33,922 bases of DNA from the NCBI GenBank assembly GCA_009781495.1, contig WQYA01000017.1:1-33922 (forward strand), written 5' to 3'. Below the pieces are notes generated by a model. It was not told the origin of the DNA and made no database searches. It saw only the letters and a list, made by a program, of their open reading frames with translations. Shown here in pieces: positions 15,318 to 25,721 of the stretch. Origin of the DNA: Cystobacterineae bacterium (GTDB lineage: Bacteria > Myxococcota > Myxococcia > Myxococcales > Myxococcaceae). Both the position numbers and the translations under genes were made by a program. Position 1 is the first letter of the stretch. Each line of letters opens with the position of its first letter.

Positions 15318-16141
15318 TCGGCCTCTCTCCAAGTCGACTTAAAGGGGAAGAAGATAGATAGGCCCGCATAAATCATCTGGACATTTTGAATGCCGCTCTT
15401 ATTCAGACCATAAGGCTTATCCACATATGAAGTGTTGACCCAAGCCACGTTCACAGCCAAAAAATCCTTCACAACCACACGCAGGTTGACGCCCACATCA
15501 AATGCCGGCAAAAACCCTAAGTCCTTATAGGTGGCGGCTTTCACCATCCCTGCCCCACCAATAATCCCTGCATCAAAATGGAGAATGGAATTGAAAATGG
15601 CCAGCTTCGCATAAAGAGGACTCCATTCGACCGAAGCCATCAACCACCACTCCGGCTCCGAAGGAAAAATGGCCGAGGACAGAAAACGCTTCGCCTTGCG
15701 CACGTCCTCCGTCTTCGTCATGTCGATGTATGTAAAACGGGCCGAAATCGCCAATGTGTCCGCTAAATAATAGGCCGCACGAATGGAGCCGCCCCACTTC
15801 GTATATAAGGGGTCATTTACGCAGAAAGCAATATAGGGGGCCAACTCAAATCGACCGCGTTTCATATAAAGCTTCTTCTGCACGCTTCGCACTCGGTCAG
15901 ATTGGATGATGTTGGGCGAACGAACCAGCGCAGGCCTGTCGCTTTCCGAAGCCTCTTGTGGAGGCAAGACCACTGCAGCAGGCGGCGACGGGGAGGGCGG
16001 CGGCGGCTGTTCTTCCAGATCTGAGAAGTCAAGCGTCCCCGGAGATTCTAGCTCTTGTGCTCGGGTATGGGCGCCCCAGAGAAACCCAAGCAGACAGCAG
16101 ATGGTGACTGTCTTTGTCGTTTGGCTCAAAAGCACTGTCAT
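15314..16141 (-). CDS. gltB: Outer-membrane beta-barrel protein, GltB-like
   Basis: This secreted barrel of about 275 residues is paralogous to its downstream neighbour. Both share the pattern (K)xGRFELxPxxAFxxxDxxYxKxxxG and a following Ala-Tyr-Tyr/Phe strand (here KRGRFELAPYIAFCVNDPLYTKWGG). A proline-rich linker (EEQPPPPSPSPP) sits between the signal peptide and the barrel. ATG 16141 is preferred since it puts a signal peptide (TVTICCLLGFLWGAHTRA) at the N-terminus; the ribosome site is weak (GGAG 16 bases away). Upstream in-frame starts as far as 16246 remain possible. It is the first gene of the gltB-gltA-gltC-MFS string and is divergent from the CglC/GltK-like lipoprotein, as expected for the M. 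xanthus gltK-gltB-gltA-gltC set, but with gltK turned around. Confidence 0.7.
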   Translation of the reverse strand: MTVLLSQTTKTVTICCLLGFLWGAHTRAQELESPGTLDFSDLEEQPPPPSPSPPAAVVLPPQEASESDRPALVRSPNIIQSDRVRSVQKKLYMKRGRFELAPYIAFCVNDPLYTKWGGSIRAAYYLADTLAISARFTYIDMTKTEDVRKAKRFLSSAIFPSEPEWWLMASVEWSPLYAKLAIFNSILHFDAGIIGGAGMVKAATYKDLGFLPAFDVGVNLRVVVKDFLAVNVAWVNTSYVDKPYGLNKSGIQNVQMIYAGLSIFFPFKSTWREAE

Positions 16142-16330
16142 TTGATTCAAAAGCACGCTCCATTTCCGCGCAACCGCGAAGCAAAAGGATATATCCAACA
16201 CGAAGGACTTTAGCGGGACTTGTCTTTCACAGCAACAAGTCGACACAATTTTTATCTATGCTAACTTAAGTTTCCTATGCACACCTAAGAGGGTTCCATT
16301 TATGCCCCCGTTGTCATAAAAGGATAGACT
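16142..16330. promoter_or_regulatory. Divergent gltB / cglC promoter region
   Basis: This 189-base gap must carry promoters for the glt string and for the cglC-like gene. It is AT-rich toward cglC (around 16245-16275). TCAAAAGCAC occurs twice, at 16125-16134 inside the gltB start region and about 16146-16155. AGGA lies 6 bases before the cglC ATG. I cannot assign reliable -35/-10 boxes. Confidence 0.4.
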
Positions 16331-16795
16331 ATGAAGTCAAAGACAATTCCACTCTATTTCGTCATTTTGCTCCTCCCCCTGGCCATGGCTTGCCCAACTA
16401 CCAGCGATTTGGGAACACCCTGCGTGCTTATCAAACGAGGAGATGATGGGAAAATCGTTGAACTCCTTGAAAAAGAAGCCAAAAAAAACCTCGAAGACAT
16501 GTCCACAAGCAGCAAAGGAGGCAACGTCACCGTAGCCATCGTCTCCTTGGGGGTTCCTGAATGCGAGGACTTGGCCTGTGTGCGCGATGCCAAATTTAAC
16601 CCAGGCGCCACCACGGACAGCGCCCCAGCCAGAGGCTATTGCACCGAACGCTGCTCCAGCGAAGGAAGCGCCTGCAAGGCCAATGACTCAAAAACCAAAT
16701 ATGCCTGCCACGAGTTGATGCGAGCTTGTGACGGCGATTCCACTTCTGACCTCTGCGACGGCATCAGCTCTTCGCTCTTTTGTACCCAGGAATAA
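16331..16795 (+). CDS. cglC: Cys-rich outer-membrane lipoprotein, CglC/GltK-like
   Basis: This 154-residue lipoprotein has a signal peptide ending in a lipobox-like LAMAC (Cys21). It is followed by a small Cys-rich domain with at least ten cysteines: GTPCVLIKRG, VPECEDLACVRD, GYCTERCSSEG, CKANDSK and LCDGIS. This pattern fits the adventurous gliding lipoprotein CglC (GltK) of Myxococcus, which sits in the outer membrane next to GltA and GltB and can pass between cells on contact. The neighbouring gltB-, gltA- and gltC-like genes support this strongly; the sequence match itself is from memory. AGGA lies 6 bases upstream of the ATG. Residue -2 of the lipobox is Met, which is unusual but tolerated. 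An unrelated Cys-rich lipoprotein remains possible. Confidence 0.62.
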   Translation: MKSKTIPLYFVILLLPLAMACPTTSDLGTPCVLIKRGDDGKIVELLEKEAKKNLEDMSTSSKGGNVTVAIVSLGVPECEDLACVRDAKFNPGATTDSAPARGYCTERCSSEGSACKANDSKTKYACHELMRACDGDSTSDLCDGISSSLFCTQE

Positions 16796-16839
16796 CCGCT
16801 CTCCCACCCTATTCCCCCCCCCTCCGGCGAAAAGAAGGG

Positions 16840-17430
16840 CTACCAGGCTTCCCAACTTACCTTGGAGCCTATGCCTATCCCCAGCCTTGCACAAGTCCCC
16901 GCTGGTATCTCCAGTACATAGAGGCTGGGATGCCCTATGCTTAAAGAGTTGAGACTTAATGGCGTGGCGCGCTCTATTGTCCCTAGCACCTTTTGCTCAC
17001 CCGAAATAAATACCAAATCCAATCCCACCAGCGTGTTCTTCATCCAAAAAACCTGCTCCCTCTCCTGCCCAAAAACAAACAACATCCCCTCCCGCGACCC
17101 CAGAGACTTTCGCCACATTAACCCCCGCGTAATCGACTCCGGCGTGCCGGCTATCTCAACCTCAAACACCTCCGCTTGACGCGAAAAACGACCCTCCAAA
17201 CTCAAACGCGTGCGCGGCAACCTGGGCAGCTTGTGGTGCTCTGAGGTGACGTCCTCTGCTTGTAAACTCGGCCCAGCAGCATCCTTCAAAGAACGGCGCC
17301 CCGCTGCCGCCTCCTTTTCAGGCAAGGCCTGACGCGCAGAATCCTTCGAAAACTCCTGACAAGCCAACACCCCAAGCCCTATGGCTGCCCATAGGCCCAG
17401 GCCAAACAACCCCTTCGCTTCACTTCGCAT
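16840..17430 (-). CDS. DUF192-family lipoprotein
   Basis: This 196-residue protein has a lipoprotein signal (LGVLAC, Cys24), a spacer of about 60 residues and a C-terminal DUF192 domain. The domain shows FEVEIAGTPESITRGLMWRKSL, then GMLFVF, FWMKNTLVGLDLVFI, and a VLEIPAGTCARLGI ending. These segments are the family hallmarks. The biochemical role of DUF192 is not established; many members are exported. The ATG at 17430 follows GGGAGAAGAGAG. It converges on the cglC-like gene with a 44-base gap that shows no clear terminator. Confidence 0.88.
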   Translation of the reverse strand: MRSEAKGLFGLGLWAAIGLGVLACQEFSKDSARQALPEKEAAAGRRSLKDAAGPSLQAEDVTSEHHKLPRLPRTRLSLEGRFSRQAEVFEVEIAGTPESITRGLMWRKSLGSREGMLFVFGQEREQVFWMKNTLVGLDLVFISGEQKVLGTIERATPLSLNSLSIGHPSLYVLEIPAGTCARLGIGIGSKVSWEAW

Positions 17431-17691
17431 CTCTCTCTTCTCCCACGCTTCTCCCCGCCTCGCCCCTCTTTAACCTCAAATCCTCCAGCCCTAAGAGCTT
17501 ATTGTATACAAAGCCCCCCATGAAACCCAAGCGGCTTTCAACTGCTGCCTCCCAAAGTCTCCATGGCCCCCCCTCAACTACCTATAAAATACCCCCTTTT
17601 TTGTGCCCCTAACACCTTTTTTTGCTGAGTTTTCGGCCCAGCCCCTCTATGTCGTCTCTCTCTAACCTCCTAGGACAACAAGCCTCACCCT
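17431..17691. promoter_or_regulatory. Divergent intergenic region
   Basis: This pyrimidine-rich gap lies between the minus-strand DUF192 lipoprotein and the plus-strand START-like gene. TATAAAAT at 17582-17589 could be the -10 of the latter; no matching -35 is visible 17 bases upstream. No ORF or RNA gene was recognised. Confidence 0.3.
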
Positions 17692-18243
17692 ATGAAATTT
17701 GAGTTCAAACACCTCCTCAACGCTACATTGGAGGAGATAGAAACCAGCTTCGCGGACAAGCGCTATCCCCCCTTCCTGCTGCAATACCACCCCTCCCTCC
17801 AGGCCATACGCGTCCTTGAATCCCACCTCCAAAAAAATCGCCTCCTCCGCCGCATCCATTATCTCCCTAAACCCCTTATCCATAGCATCGGCCCTAAAAA
17901 GGTGGACCCCAGCTGGTTCGGCTTCGTGGAATATTCGGTATATAACTTCGAAACGAAGGTGCTCAGCTTCTCAAATGAGCCCGATAACCCATATGTACGC
18001 TCCATGCTCCTCAACCAGGGCGAATTCCTCTTCTCCCCCCTCGGGAATAAAACCCTACGCGCCGTCAGCGGCTCCCTCTCCCTCTGCCTCCCGGAACGCC
18101 TTGGCTTCCTGGCACCTATGGGCGAATACCTCATCCGCAAAGAAGGCCTCAAAATCCTCCTCGGCGAAATCCCCGTTATGGAGCGCTTCGCTCAAGAGGT
18201 GTTGAGAATAAAACCTCCCCCCTCCCCTAGGATCCCTCCCTAA
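17692..18243 (+). CDS. START/SRPBCC-like protein (DUF2505-type)
   Basis: This 183-residue cytosolic protein has no signal peptide. Its N-terminus (KFEFKHLLNATLEEIETSF) and the segments HYLPKPLIHSIGPKKVDPSWFGFVEYSVYN and GSLSLCLPERLG resemble the helix-grip SRPBCC folds called DUF2505 in actinobacteria and myxobacteria, which bind hydrophobic ligands. No ligand can be named. AGGA lies about 15 bases before the ATG, so initiation may be weak. TATAAAAT at 17582-17589 in the 260-base upstream gap is a fair -10 candidate. It converges on the NTF2-like lipoprotein gene with a 4-base stop overlap. Confidence 0.6.
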   Translation: MKFEFKHLLNATLEEIETSFADKRYPPFLLQYHPSLQAIRVLESHLQKNRLLRRIHYLPKPLIHSIGPKKVDPSWFGFVEYSVYNFETKVLSFSNEPDNPYVRSMLLNQGEFLFSPLGNKTLRAVSGSLSLCLPERLGFLAPMGEYLIRKEGLKILLGEIPVMERFAQEVLRIKPPPSPRIPP

Positions 18244-18707
18244 ATGCCACTGAGAATCAGCCAACGGTCGTCTTTGGTTTTTCTCACACGCATCTGCTTC
18301 ACATCCGAATCCTGCATGCTCTTGTCACCCAGAGAAAAACTCAGCATGTAGCTGTAGGAAACCAAATAGATGTCTGACTCTGACTTGGAGCGCTCCAGTT
18401 TTTTGAAGCTCATTTGCAGCCGCACATTGTTTATCCGAGAAAAACGCTCCTGCAGCTTCTCTCTGGCATTGGCATATTCCATGTCGTCCGCCATGTCCGC
18501 TGTGCCCCCATCGTCCGCAAAAGACGCGTCCAGCAACTGGACAATGCGCTCAACATCCTTGTCTTCCGTCGCTCGTCGAAACTCGTCGAGCATTTCAAGC
18601 AAACTTCGGTTGCTCTCTGTATCGCTCAACTCTGTGCCTGGAATCTTTTTCACTGTGCAAGCAAGCACAAAACTCAACGCCGCATATAGGAAGAAACGTT
18701 TGTACAT
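18240..18707 (-). CDS. NTF2-like lipoprotein
   Basis: This 155-residue predicted lipoprotein has signal peptide lipobox FVLAC (Cys17). The mature part looks like a small NTF2/SnoaL-type cone fold. A helix LLEMLDEFRRATEDKDVERIVQLLD opens the domain, and beta strands end in the typical WLILSGI. The function is unknown; such lipoproteins are common in Myxococcota. AAGG lies 3 bases before the ATG. It lies 60 bases downstream of the DUF2914 membrane protein gene in the same direction, so the two may share a transcript. Confidence 0.68.
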   Translation of the reverse strand: MYKRFFLYAALSFVLACTVKKIPGTELSDTESNRSLLEMLDEFRRATEDKDVERIVQLLDASFADDGGTADMADDMEYANAREKLQERFSRINNVRLQMSFKKLERSKSESDIYLVSYSYMLSFSLGDKSMQDSDVKQMRVRKTKDDRWLILSGI

Positions 18708-18767
18708 GCCCCTTGCTTAGCACATTCTGCGGCCCCATCCAAAAAGATGAAAGAGGAAGGGGGGGCT

Positions 18768-19946
18768 TTAGCGTTTGTCTAGGGAAAACTCGCGAGGTTG
18801 AGTGGAATTGTCCGGGAGTACAGTTATTTCAATACTCCCCAACAAACGGGCATCCGCTGTCAACACATCCACCTTCCACTCGCCGGGCCCATAGTTGACT
18901 TTATAGGTGTGGCCCGTCCAACCCCTCTGTCCGGAATGGCTCAACTGCAAAGGAATACGGTCGGTACGCACCCATTGCCCTTGCTCATCCTTATGCTGCC
19001 AAGCAACATAAATGTCGTCCCTAAACCGCTTGGGCGCAAAAATACGCATCCATACATTCAACCTGTCCTGTGGCCTTGCCAAAAACGTCTGCGCGCCATG
19101 CTCCCAAAAACGAAACCCATCGCGGACATAAAGAAGCTCCGTCCCGTCAGGCTTGCGCACATCGTGGTAGACGCCAATCCACTTGAGCGACAAAGGCACG
19201 GGCGGCACAACTCCAGAAAAATAGAGCAACAGCAAAAGCACTTGCACGCCAAGGCTTGGCGCAACCGCCCTCCAAAAATTCCATTGGGCGTCTGCGGTGA
19301 AACGCAAGGAGAGGTACCACAACCCCAACACGGAAGCTGTGGACAGAAAAACGGCCAATACAAACAACCAGGCGCTTAGAAATCCAAACAACAAAGGCAA
19401 CAAATAGGCCCAAAAAGAGGTGCAGGTGAAACTCCATAAGGCCATGCGCATCAACGGGCCTAAGTTGCGAAACAAGGGCAACTCGTTGAGCGCCAACACC
19501 AAAGCCAAAAGCGGAATGAAAATGAAAAAACTCAGCGAAGAAACAACCGAAGCCCGAAAATAGAAAACGAAAAAAGCATTGAATAAAGTCCCAAATAAAA
19601 AATGGATAACCCAGTCTCTACGGGAAAGTAACTTTCCCCACCACCCCTCCGGTAATGCCTGTGCCAGGCAATAATGATGATCCAACAAAATCAACACCGC
19701 CAACAGCAATACATAGCTGCCTTGGTGAATCAGCATGGGTAGGGAGTCAATGCTTTTCAAAAGCAACAAGTCAAAACAAAAACCCAAAAAGAAAAATCCA
19801 AAATCCAACACCCATGGGCGCTGTTTCAACCAGTCTCGCCAGTTTGTATAGGTGCGTTGAATGGGCACCGCCGCCTTCTGTATGCGCTCAGGCAACCGGG
19901 GTTTAGCGGTTGGGGTTTGAGTTTCGATTTTGGGTTCGGAGTCCAT
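18768..19946 (-). CDS. Polytopic membrane protein with C-terminal DUF2914 domain
   Basis: This protein has about 392 residues. A charged cytoplasmic N-terminus (about 1-40) is followed by seven or eight hydrophobic segments (about 45-245). A soluble C-terminal domain (about 255-385) ends VDVLTADARLLGSIEITVL, the strand pattern of DUF2914. DUF2914 domains in other bacteria sit on the periplasmic side with unknown function. ATG 19946 is taken as start; a GTG at 19967 adds seven residues but has no ribosome site. The gene follows lon by 56 bases (lon stop 20003), so read-through from lon is possible. Confidence 0.75.
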   Translation of the reverse strand: MDSEPKIETQTPTAKPRLPERIQKAAVPIQRTYTNWRDWLKQRPWVLDFGFFFLGFCFDLLLLKSIDSLPMLIHQGSYVLLLAVLILLDHHYCLAQALPEGWWGKLLSRRDWVIHFLFGTLFNAFFVFYFRASVVSSLSFFIFIPLLALVLALNELPLFRNLGPLMRMALWSFTCTSFWAYLLPLLFGFLSAWLFVLAVFLSTASVLGLWYLSLRFTADAQWNFWRAVAPSLGVQVLLLLLYFSGVVPPVPLSLKWIGVYHDVRKPDGTELLYVRDGFRFWEHGAQTFLARPQDRLNVWMRIFAPKRFRDDIYVAWQHKDEQGQWVRTDRIPLQLSHSGQRGWTGHTYKVNYGPGEWKVDVLTADARLLGSIEITVLPDNSTQPREFSLDKR

Positions 19947-20002
19947 AGTGCGCGCGCTCTTTGTCACTCGGTTGGGTGGGCCCGAGGCAGTGTTGTCAGG
20001 CC

Positions 20003-22396
20003 CTAGTTCGGAATGGGCGCTTGAAGTCCTCGTGCATCCATCGGCTCAAACCGGGCTGTGTTTTCTGCCAAAACCAAAGCAACCTGCAAGACTTCATCCA
20101 CATATTCAACGGGATAAAATTTCATGCCCCTGCGTACATAACTCGGTAGCTCTTCAAGCGTCTTTCGGTTGCTCTTCGGAATGCACACGCAACGAATGCC
20201 TGCACGGTGTGCAGCCAATATTTTCTCTTTGACGCCTCCAACGGCAAGCACACGCCCACGCAGTGTTATTTCACCTGTCATCGCCACATCGCTGCGCACA
20301 GGTATGCGCGCCAAAGCAGACAGCATGGCCGTCACAAGCGCAACGCCCGCAGAAGGCCCATCCTTGGGAATGGCTCCCTCTGGAACGTGGACATGAATGT
20401 CAGAATGTTCCAAAAATTTCTCGTCTATCCCAAAACGCCGGGTTCGCGTCCGCACATAAGTCATTGCCGCTTGGGCAGACTCTTGCATGACTTCTCCCAG
20501 GTGGCCTGTAATAATCAGCTTCCCCTTCCCCGGCATCACCGCAGCCTCCGTCAATAAAACATCCCCTCCACTCTCCATTACAGCCAGGCCGGCGACAATG
20601 CCTATTTGGTTCAAACTTTCTCTGCGCGCTTTGGTGAATTTCTGAGGACCCAGCAACTCGCACAAACGCTTGCTCCCAAGACGGTGCGGCTGCACGCCTT
20701 CTTGCAAAACAATACGGGCCAGTTTTCGAAAAGTTCTGGCAATCTCTCTCTCCAAGGAGCGTACGCCTGCCTCTCGCGTATAGCCATGAATAAGTGTCTT
20801 CAAAGCAGCATCTTCAAAACAAATGTCTGCCTTGCCAAGCCCGTTGGCCTCTTGTTGCCTGGGCAACAAGTGTTTTTTCAAAATGGCCATCTTTTCTTCA
20901 TCCGTATAGCCGGCAATCCGAATGAGTTCCATTCTATCTAAAAGCGGGCTCGGAATGGCATGCGCATTGTTCGCTGTGCACACAAACAAGGCGCGCGACA
21001 AGTCATAGTCCAATTCAAGGTAGTGATCGTTAAAAGCCCCGTTCTGCTCAGGGTCCAAAACTTCAAGAAGCGCAGCCGAAGGGTCTCCACGAAAATCCGA
21101 AGACATCTTGTCAATCTCATCCAACAACACCACCGGGTTGCTCGCCTGAGCCTTCTTCATCGCCTGGATGATTTTCCCAGGCATCGCCCCCACATAGGTG
21201 CGCCGATGCCCTCGAATTTCGGCCTCATCACGAACCCCCCCCAAGGAAATACGTACAAACTTCCGCGAGAGAGCGCGCGCAATGGAACGCCCAAGCGAAG
21301 TCTTTCCTACTCCGGGCGGACCTACCAGACACAAAATGGGGCCTCGCATCTTCCCAGCCAAAGCCTGTACGGCGAGATGATCTAAAATACGCTCCTTGGT
21401 TTGCTCCAGCCCATGGTGGTCTTCATTCAAAATGCCCTGCGCATGCACAATGTCCAGGTTGTCTGCGGTTTCTTGCTGCCACGGTAAGGCCAATACCCAA
21501 TCAATATAGTTTCTTAAAACACCCGCCTCCGCACTCATGGGGCCCATGAGTGCAAACTTCTTCAGCTCCCGCTGTATCTTCTCTTTGGCTTCAGGGCTTA
21601 GACGCGCTTTGCTCAGGCGCTCTTCCAATTCTTCAACTTCGCTCTTCTCTTCGTTCTCCTCACCCAACTCCCGGCGAATGGCCTGCATCTGTTCGTTGAG
21701 GTAATGGTCCTTTTGGGTCTTCTCCATCTGCTTTTTGACCCGCGTGCGGATTTTTTTCTCCACCTGCAAAATCTCAATCTCTCCCTGCATCAACTCAAGT
21801 ACCCGCTCCAGTCGGTGCGTCGGGTTGAGAATTTCAAGCAACCCTTGTTTGTCGGCAAGCTTAATGGAAAGTTGGCCGACAATGGTATCCGCCAAAGCAG
21901 ACACCTCTTGGATGGATTTCACTTTTTGAGGAACATCGGGGGGAATGCGTTTGTTGAGCTTCACAAAACTCTCAAAAGTGGCATGCACCGAGCGCATCAA
22001 TGCCTCTATTTCAACACCCGTCTCCTCCTCTTCTAATAAAGGCTCATATTGCGCCTCGAAATGCGTCTCCCCGCCAAGAAATTGAAGAATCCGACAACGT
22101 CCCAATCCCTCAACCAAAGCCTTCATCGTCCCATCCGGCATGGGTATCAATTGAAGAATTTGCGCAACCGTGCCTATTTGGAAAATCTCATCTTCTGTCG
22201 GCAAGCTCGTCTTGGCCTTCTTCTGCGCGGAAAGAATAATTCTCGCTTTGCCTTCTTCACCTCTTTGTTGAGCAACGCTCAAGGCAGCAATGGACTTCTC
22301 CCGCCCCACATAGAGCACTGTCACCGCACGCGGGAAAACCACAATGTCTCGCAACGGCAACAACGGAAGGCTCGGCAATTCTCTTTCCTGCGACAT
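20003..22396 (-). CDS. lon: ATP-dependent protease Lon
   Basis: This 797-residue LonA has three domains. The N-terminal substrate domain (about 1-200) begins [16 protein letters not shown]. The AAA+ module has Walker [14 protein letters not shown] and Walker [11 protein letters not shown]. The peptidase domain has the catalytic dyad Ser682 (PKDGPSAG) and Lys725 (GGVKEK). It degrades misfolded and regulatory proteins in the cytosol. The ATG at 22396 has GGAGG 4 bases upstream. It is the last gene of the tig-clpP-clpX-lon block, 73 bases after clpX. Myxobacteria carry two Lon proteins (LonV vegetative and LonD/BsgA developmental); linkage to clpX suggests the housekeeping one, but this cannot be settled here. 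Confidence 0.97.
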   Translation of the reverse strand: MSQERELPSLPLLPLRDIVVFPRAVTVLYVGREKSIAALSVAQQRGEEGKARIILSAQKKAKTSLPTEDEIFQIGTVAQILQLIPMPDGTMKALVEGLGRCRILQFLGGETHFEAQYEPLLEEEETGVEIEALMRSVHATFESFVKLNKRIPPDVPQKVKSIQEVSALADTIVGQLSIKLADKQGLLEILNPTHRLERVLELMQGEIEILQVEKKIRTRVKKQMEKTQKDHYLNEQMQAIRRELGEENEEKSEVEELEERLSKARLSPEAKEKIQRELKKFALMGPMSAEAGVLRNYIDWVLALPWQQETADNLDIVHAQGILNEDHHGLEQTKERILDHLAVQALAGKMRGPILCLVGPPGVGKTSLGRSIARALSRKFVRISLGGVRDEAEIRGHRRTYVGAMPGKIIQAMKKAQASNPVVLLDEIDKMSSDFRGDPSAALLEVLDPEQNGAFNDHYLELDYDLSRALFVCTANNAHAIPSPLLDRMELIRIAGYTDEEKMAILKKHLLPRQQEANGLGKADICFEDAALKTLIHGYTREAGVRSLEREIARTFRKLARIVLQEGVQPHRLGSKRLCELLGPQKFTKARRESLNQIGIVAGLAVMESGGDVLLTEAAVMPGKGKLIITGHLGEVMQESAQAAMTYVRTRTRRFGIDEKFLEHSDIHVHVPEGAIPKDGPSAGVALVTAMLSALARIPVRSDVAMTGEITLRGRVLAVGGVKEKILAAHRAGIRCVCIPKSNRKTLEELPSYVRRGMKFYPVEYVDEVLQVALVLAENTARFEPMDARGLQAPIPN

Positions 22397-22469
22397 AATT
22401 CCTCCATGGAATGGCTTATGTCACAAACAGCCGACTGGCAAAAAATGAGGCGGCACTTGCGCAGAGGGG

Positions 22470-23735
22470 CTAGGCAACTTCCTCGTCAACCACTTCAGAA
22501 GCCGCATAAACCACAACAGGTTCTTTGTGCTTTAGAATGGTTTCTTCGGAAACCAAAACTTCCTTGGCCGTCTTGCGTGACGGCAAATGAAACATGGTTT
22601 CCAACATCGCTTTCTCAAGAATGGCCCTCAACCCACGTGCACCCGTTTTTCGCAAAATGGCTTCTCTCGCAACAGCCTGCAAAGCCCCTTCTGTAAAATT
22701 CAACACCACACCATCCATCTCAAATAAACGCCTATATTGTTTTGTCAGCGCATTTTTGGGCTCCACCAAAATGGAAACCAAGGCCTGTTCATCCAGTTCT
22801 TCTAGGCTGGTCGTCACGGGCAGACGGCCTATAAACTCGGGAATCATTCCAAACTTTAGAAAATCCTCCGGCTCAACCGAACGCAAAAGCTCCGAATTCG
22901 AACGGTTGCCCTTGGACTTCGGCTCCGAGCCAAACCCCATGGAACGCCCCCCTAGCCTGCGCTCAATAATCTGCTCTAAACCACCAAAGGCTCCCCCACA
23001 AATAAACAAAATATTCGTGGTGTCTACTTGCATAAACTCTTGTTGAGGGTGCTTGCGCCCCCCCTTGGGCGGAACATTCGCAATGGTCCCCTCTATAAGC
23101 TTCAACAAAGCCTGCTGTACCCCTTCGCCGGAAACGTCGCGCGTAATGGAGGGGTTCTCACTCTTGCGGGCAATTTTATCAATCTCATCAATGTAGACAA
23201 TGCCGCGTTGGGCCCGCTCCACGTTGTGGTCCGCCGCTTGAAGCAAACTTACAAAAATGTTTTCTACGTCCTCGCCGACATAGCCCGCTTCCGTCAGACA
23301 CGTCGCATCTACAATGGCAAAGGGAACTTTGAGAATGCGCGCCAACGTCTGAGCCAACAAAGTCTTCCCGCTGCCCGTCGGGCCAAGGAGCAAAATGTTG
23401 GACTTTTGAATTTCAACACCCTCCTCCGTCCTTCCAAATTCAATGCGCTTGTAGTGGTTGTGGACGGCAACCGCTAATACCTTCTTCGCCCGCTCTTGCC
23501 CCACAACATAATCATCCAAAATGGCCTTTATCTCGCTCGGCCTCGGAATGTGCAGCTTGATGTCCTTGCTTCCTTCCCGCTCCACTTCCTCGGCTATAAT
23601 GTCATGGCATAAACCTACGCACTCATCACAAATATAAACCGTCGGGCCAGCTACCAACCGCTTCACCTCTTTCTGGGACTTGCCACAAAAAGAGCAACAT
23701 AACGTTGGATTGGAACCGAAACCTTTGTTCGCCAT
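22470..23735 (-). CDS. clpX: ClpX, unfoldase subunit of ClpXP
   Basis: This 421-residue AAA+ unfoldase delivers substrates to ClpP. The N-terminal zinc-binding domain has CSFC (14-17) and CDEC (36-39). Walker A is GPTGSGKT (118-125), Walker [11 protein letters not shown], and the substrate-gripping pore loop GYVGED. The ClpP-docking IGF-type loop is less clear. The length and full motif set indicate a functional protein. It starts 9 bases after the clpP stop with only a weak ribosome site (TAAG), so coupling to clpP translation is likely. Confidence 0.98.
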   Translation of the reverse strand: MANKGFGSNPTLCCSFCGKSQKEVKRLVAGPTVYICDECVGLCHDIIAEEVEREGSKDIKLHIPRPSEIKAILDDYVVGQERAKKVLAVAVHNHYKRIEFGRTEEGVEIQKSNILLLGPTGSGKTLLAQTLARILKVPFAIVDATCLTEAGYVGEDVENIFVSLLQAADHNVERAQRGIVYIDEIDKIARKSENPSITRDVSGEGVQQALLKLIEGTIANVPPKGGRKHPQQEFMQVDTTNILFICGGAFGGLEQIIERRLGGRSMGFGSEPKSKGNRSNSELLRSVEPEDFLKFGMIPEFIGRLPVTTSLEELDEQALVSILVEPKNALTKQYRRLFEMDGVVLNFTEGALQAVAREAILRKTGARGLRAILEKAMLETMFHLPSRKTAKEVLVSEETILKHKEPVVVYAASEVVDEEVA

Positions 23736-23744
23736 AGCATTTAC

Positions 23745-24377
23745 TTAGGGCTTGAATGACTCTTTGTCCAAATTTGGGCTTTCAACCCATTGCCGATGCT
23801 CAACAACTTGGTCAATCATACCATAGGCCTTGGCCTCTTGCGCCCCCATAAAAAAGTCCCTGTCACTGTCCTTCTCAATCCGCTCCTGGGGCTGCTGCGT
23901 GTGGCGATGCAAAATTTCATAAATGGCCGTCTTCAGCCTTTGAATTTCCGCGGCCTGAATTTGAATGTCTGTGGCCTGACCCCTGGCCCCCCCCATGGGC
24001 TGGTGAATCATCATACGCGAATGCGGCAACGCAAAACGTTTGCCTTGCTTGCCCGCCGCCAAAAGCACCGCAGCCATGGAAGCCGCTTGCCCAATGCAAA
24101 TGGTCGAAACAGGTGCACGTACGTATTGCATGGTGTCATAAATGGCTAAACCCGCTGTCACGGAGCCACCCGGAGAATTGATATAGAGGTTAATGTCTTT
24201 CTCGGGGTCCTGCGACTCCAAAAACAAAAGCTGAGCCACAATGACATTGGAAACATCATCGTTAATCTCTGTCCCCAGCATGATGATGCGGTCTACCAAC
24301 AAGCGACTGTAAATGTCATAGGAGCGCTCCCCTCGGTGGGTCTGCTCTATGACATGGGGCATGGGAATATAGGGCAT
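23745..24377 (-). CDS. clpP: ClpP, serine protease subunit of ClpXP
   Basis: This 210-residue protein has the catalytic triad Ser100 (GQAASMAA), His125 (MMIHQP) and Asp174, with the family spacing of 25 and 49 residues. [19 protein letters not shown] carries the oxyanion glycines. It forms the double heptamer chamber used with ClpX. The ATG is preceded by AGGA inside the end of tig, 8 bases after the tig stop. No long propeptide is present. Confidence 0.98.
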   Translation of the reverse strand: MPYIPMPHVIEQTHRGERSYDIYSRLLVDRIIMLGTEINDDVSNVIVAQLLFLESQDPEKDINLYINSPGGSVTAGLAIYDTMQYVRAPVSTICIGQAASMAAVLLAAGKQGKRFALPHSRMMIHQPMGGARGQATDIQIQAAEIQRLKTAIYEILHRHTQQPQERIEKDSDRDFFMGAQEAKAYGMIDQVVEHRQWVESPNLDKESFKP

Positions 24378-24385
24378 GTCTTTTC

Positions 24386-25675
24386 CTATCCGGCCTCAGG
24401 GGCTTTGGCATGCAATTTCAAAAATTCGAGCGCTTTTTCTTCGAGTATGCCCTGAGAGAGCGCTTGCTTTTGCGCCGCATCCGCAAATTGTTTTTTGACT
24501 TGCGAAAGCTCCAAACCGCTGTCCTCTGCAAGCTCCTTAAACTTGGCTTCCAAATCCACTTCACCCACTTCTAAATTCTCGGCCTTCGCAATGGCCCCCA
24601 GCAACAGCTGGCCCTTCACCTCCACCACAGCCTTGGGACGCATCTCTTCGCGTATGCCGGACCAATCCATTTGCAGGGTTCTCGGGTCCACCCCTGTCTG
24701 CGCTATGGAGCGCAACGCCCCCTCCATCATCCAGTCAATGCCGCGCTCCACCATGGAGTTGGGCACCTCCAGAGGGTTTCTCTCAATCAACTGCTCAACA
24801 GCTTGGGTGCGAAAATCCGCTGCAAGCCGCCGACGCTCCGCTCTCTCCATGCCCTCGCGCATGCGCACGCGAAGCTCCTCCAAAGTCTTCACCTCCCAAT
24901 TCAACGAAACCGCAAACGCATCGTCAAGCAGGGGAAGCTGCCTCTCGTGAATGGCTTTCACCGTTACCTTAAACTGCGCCGTCTTCCCTTGCAGCGACGC
25001 CTCCGGAGCGTCCTCTCCAAAAATATGCTTGAATTCACATGTCTCATTCAACTTGGCCGCTTCCAATTGGGGCATGTGGCCAGAGCTTAACTCCCCTTGC
25101 ACCACGTCTACTGAAATCCCCTGGCCTTCGCTGCCCTTAAATGGCTTGCCCTCTATGTCTGCACTAAAGTCTACCACGGCCCTGTCGCCTAAACGGACTT
25201 CCTCTCGCCCCTTGGCCTCCTCATAACGGGCACGCCCAAGCCGCATCTTCTCAAGCTGCTTCTCAATGTCTTCCTCGGAAACCACCGCCTCCACAAAAGA
25301 AAGCGGCAACCCTTTGTAGACTTCCAGCTGAGGCTTGGGACGTACTTCTACGCGGGCAACGAAGGAATAGGTTTCTTGAGGGTTAAAAACACCATGTACC
25401 CAGTGGGGGTTGCCTACCACATCTACCTTATGCGTACGGAGGGCTTCCATATAGCCCAGCCACTCTAAGTCCCGCACCACGTCGGCTTCCACTTGCGTGC
25501 GAAAACGCTGCTCCAATATGCGCCGCGGCACCTTGCCCGCCCTAAAACCGGGAACGCTTACCTTCTTCGCTAACTGGACATAGGCCTTCTCTAACAACTC
25601 CTTTACCTTCTCGGCCTCTAGCTCTATGGAAAACCTGCTCTCAATGGGGGATATCTCTTGAAGCTCCGCCTTCAT
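24386..25675 (-). CDS. tig: Trigger factor
   Basis: This ribosome-bound chaperone has about 429 residues. The N-terminal ribosome-binding domain contains the docking signature GFRAGKVP. A central FKBP-type prolyl isomerase domain begins [18 protein letters not shown] long helical C-terminal arm holds substrate. ATG 25675 is chosen because GAGG lies 4 bases upstream and the family N-terminus follows; an ATG at 25705 adds ten basic residues and has no site. It is the first protein gene of the tig-clpP-clpX-lon block, 46 bases after tRNA-Leu, so it may also be read from the tRNA promoter. Confidence 0.97.
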   Translation of the reverse strand: MKAELQEISPIESRFSIELEAEKVKELLEKAYVQLAKKVSVPGFRAGKVPRRILEQRFRTQVEADVVRDLEWLGYMEALRTHKVDVVGNPHWVHGVFNPQETYSFVARVEVRPKPQLEVYKGLPLSFVEAVVSEEDIEKQLEKMRLGRARYEEAKGREEVRLGDRAVVDFSADIEGKPFKGSEGQGISVDVVQGELSSGHMPQLEAAKLNETCEFKHIFGEDAPEASLQGKTAQFKVTVKAIHERQLPLLDDAFAVSLNWEVKTLEELRVRMREGMERAERRRLAADFRTQAVEQLIERNPLEVPNSMVERGIDWMMEGALRSIAQTGVDPRTLQMDWSGIREEMRPKAVVEVKGQLLLGAIAKAENLEVGEVDLEAKFKELAEDSGLELSQVKKQFADAAQKQALSQGILEEKALEFLKLHAKAPEAG

Positions 25676-25721
25676 TTGTCCTCGCTTCCTGCCTCTGCCT
25701 GGCACAAAAATAAAACTGCCT

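Noticed and set aside
16796-16839. Terminator between cglC and the DUF192 gene
   Set aside because: The 44-base gap is pyrimidine-rich but shows no stem with a T run on either strand.
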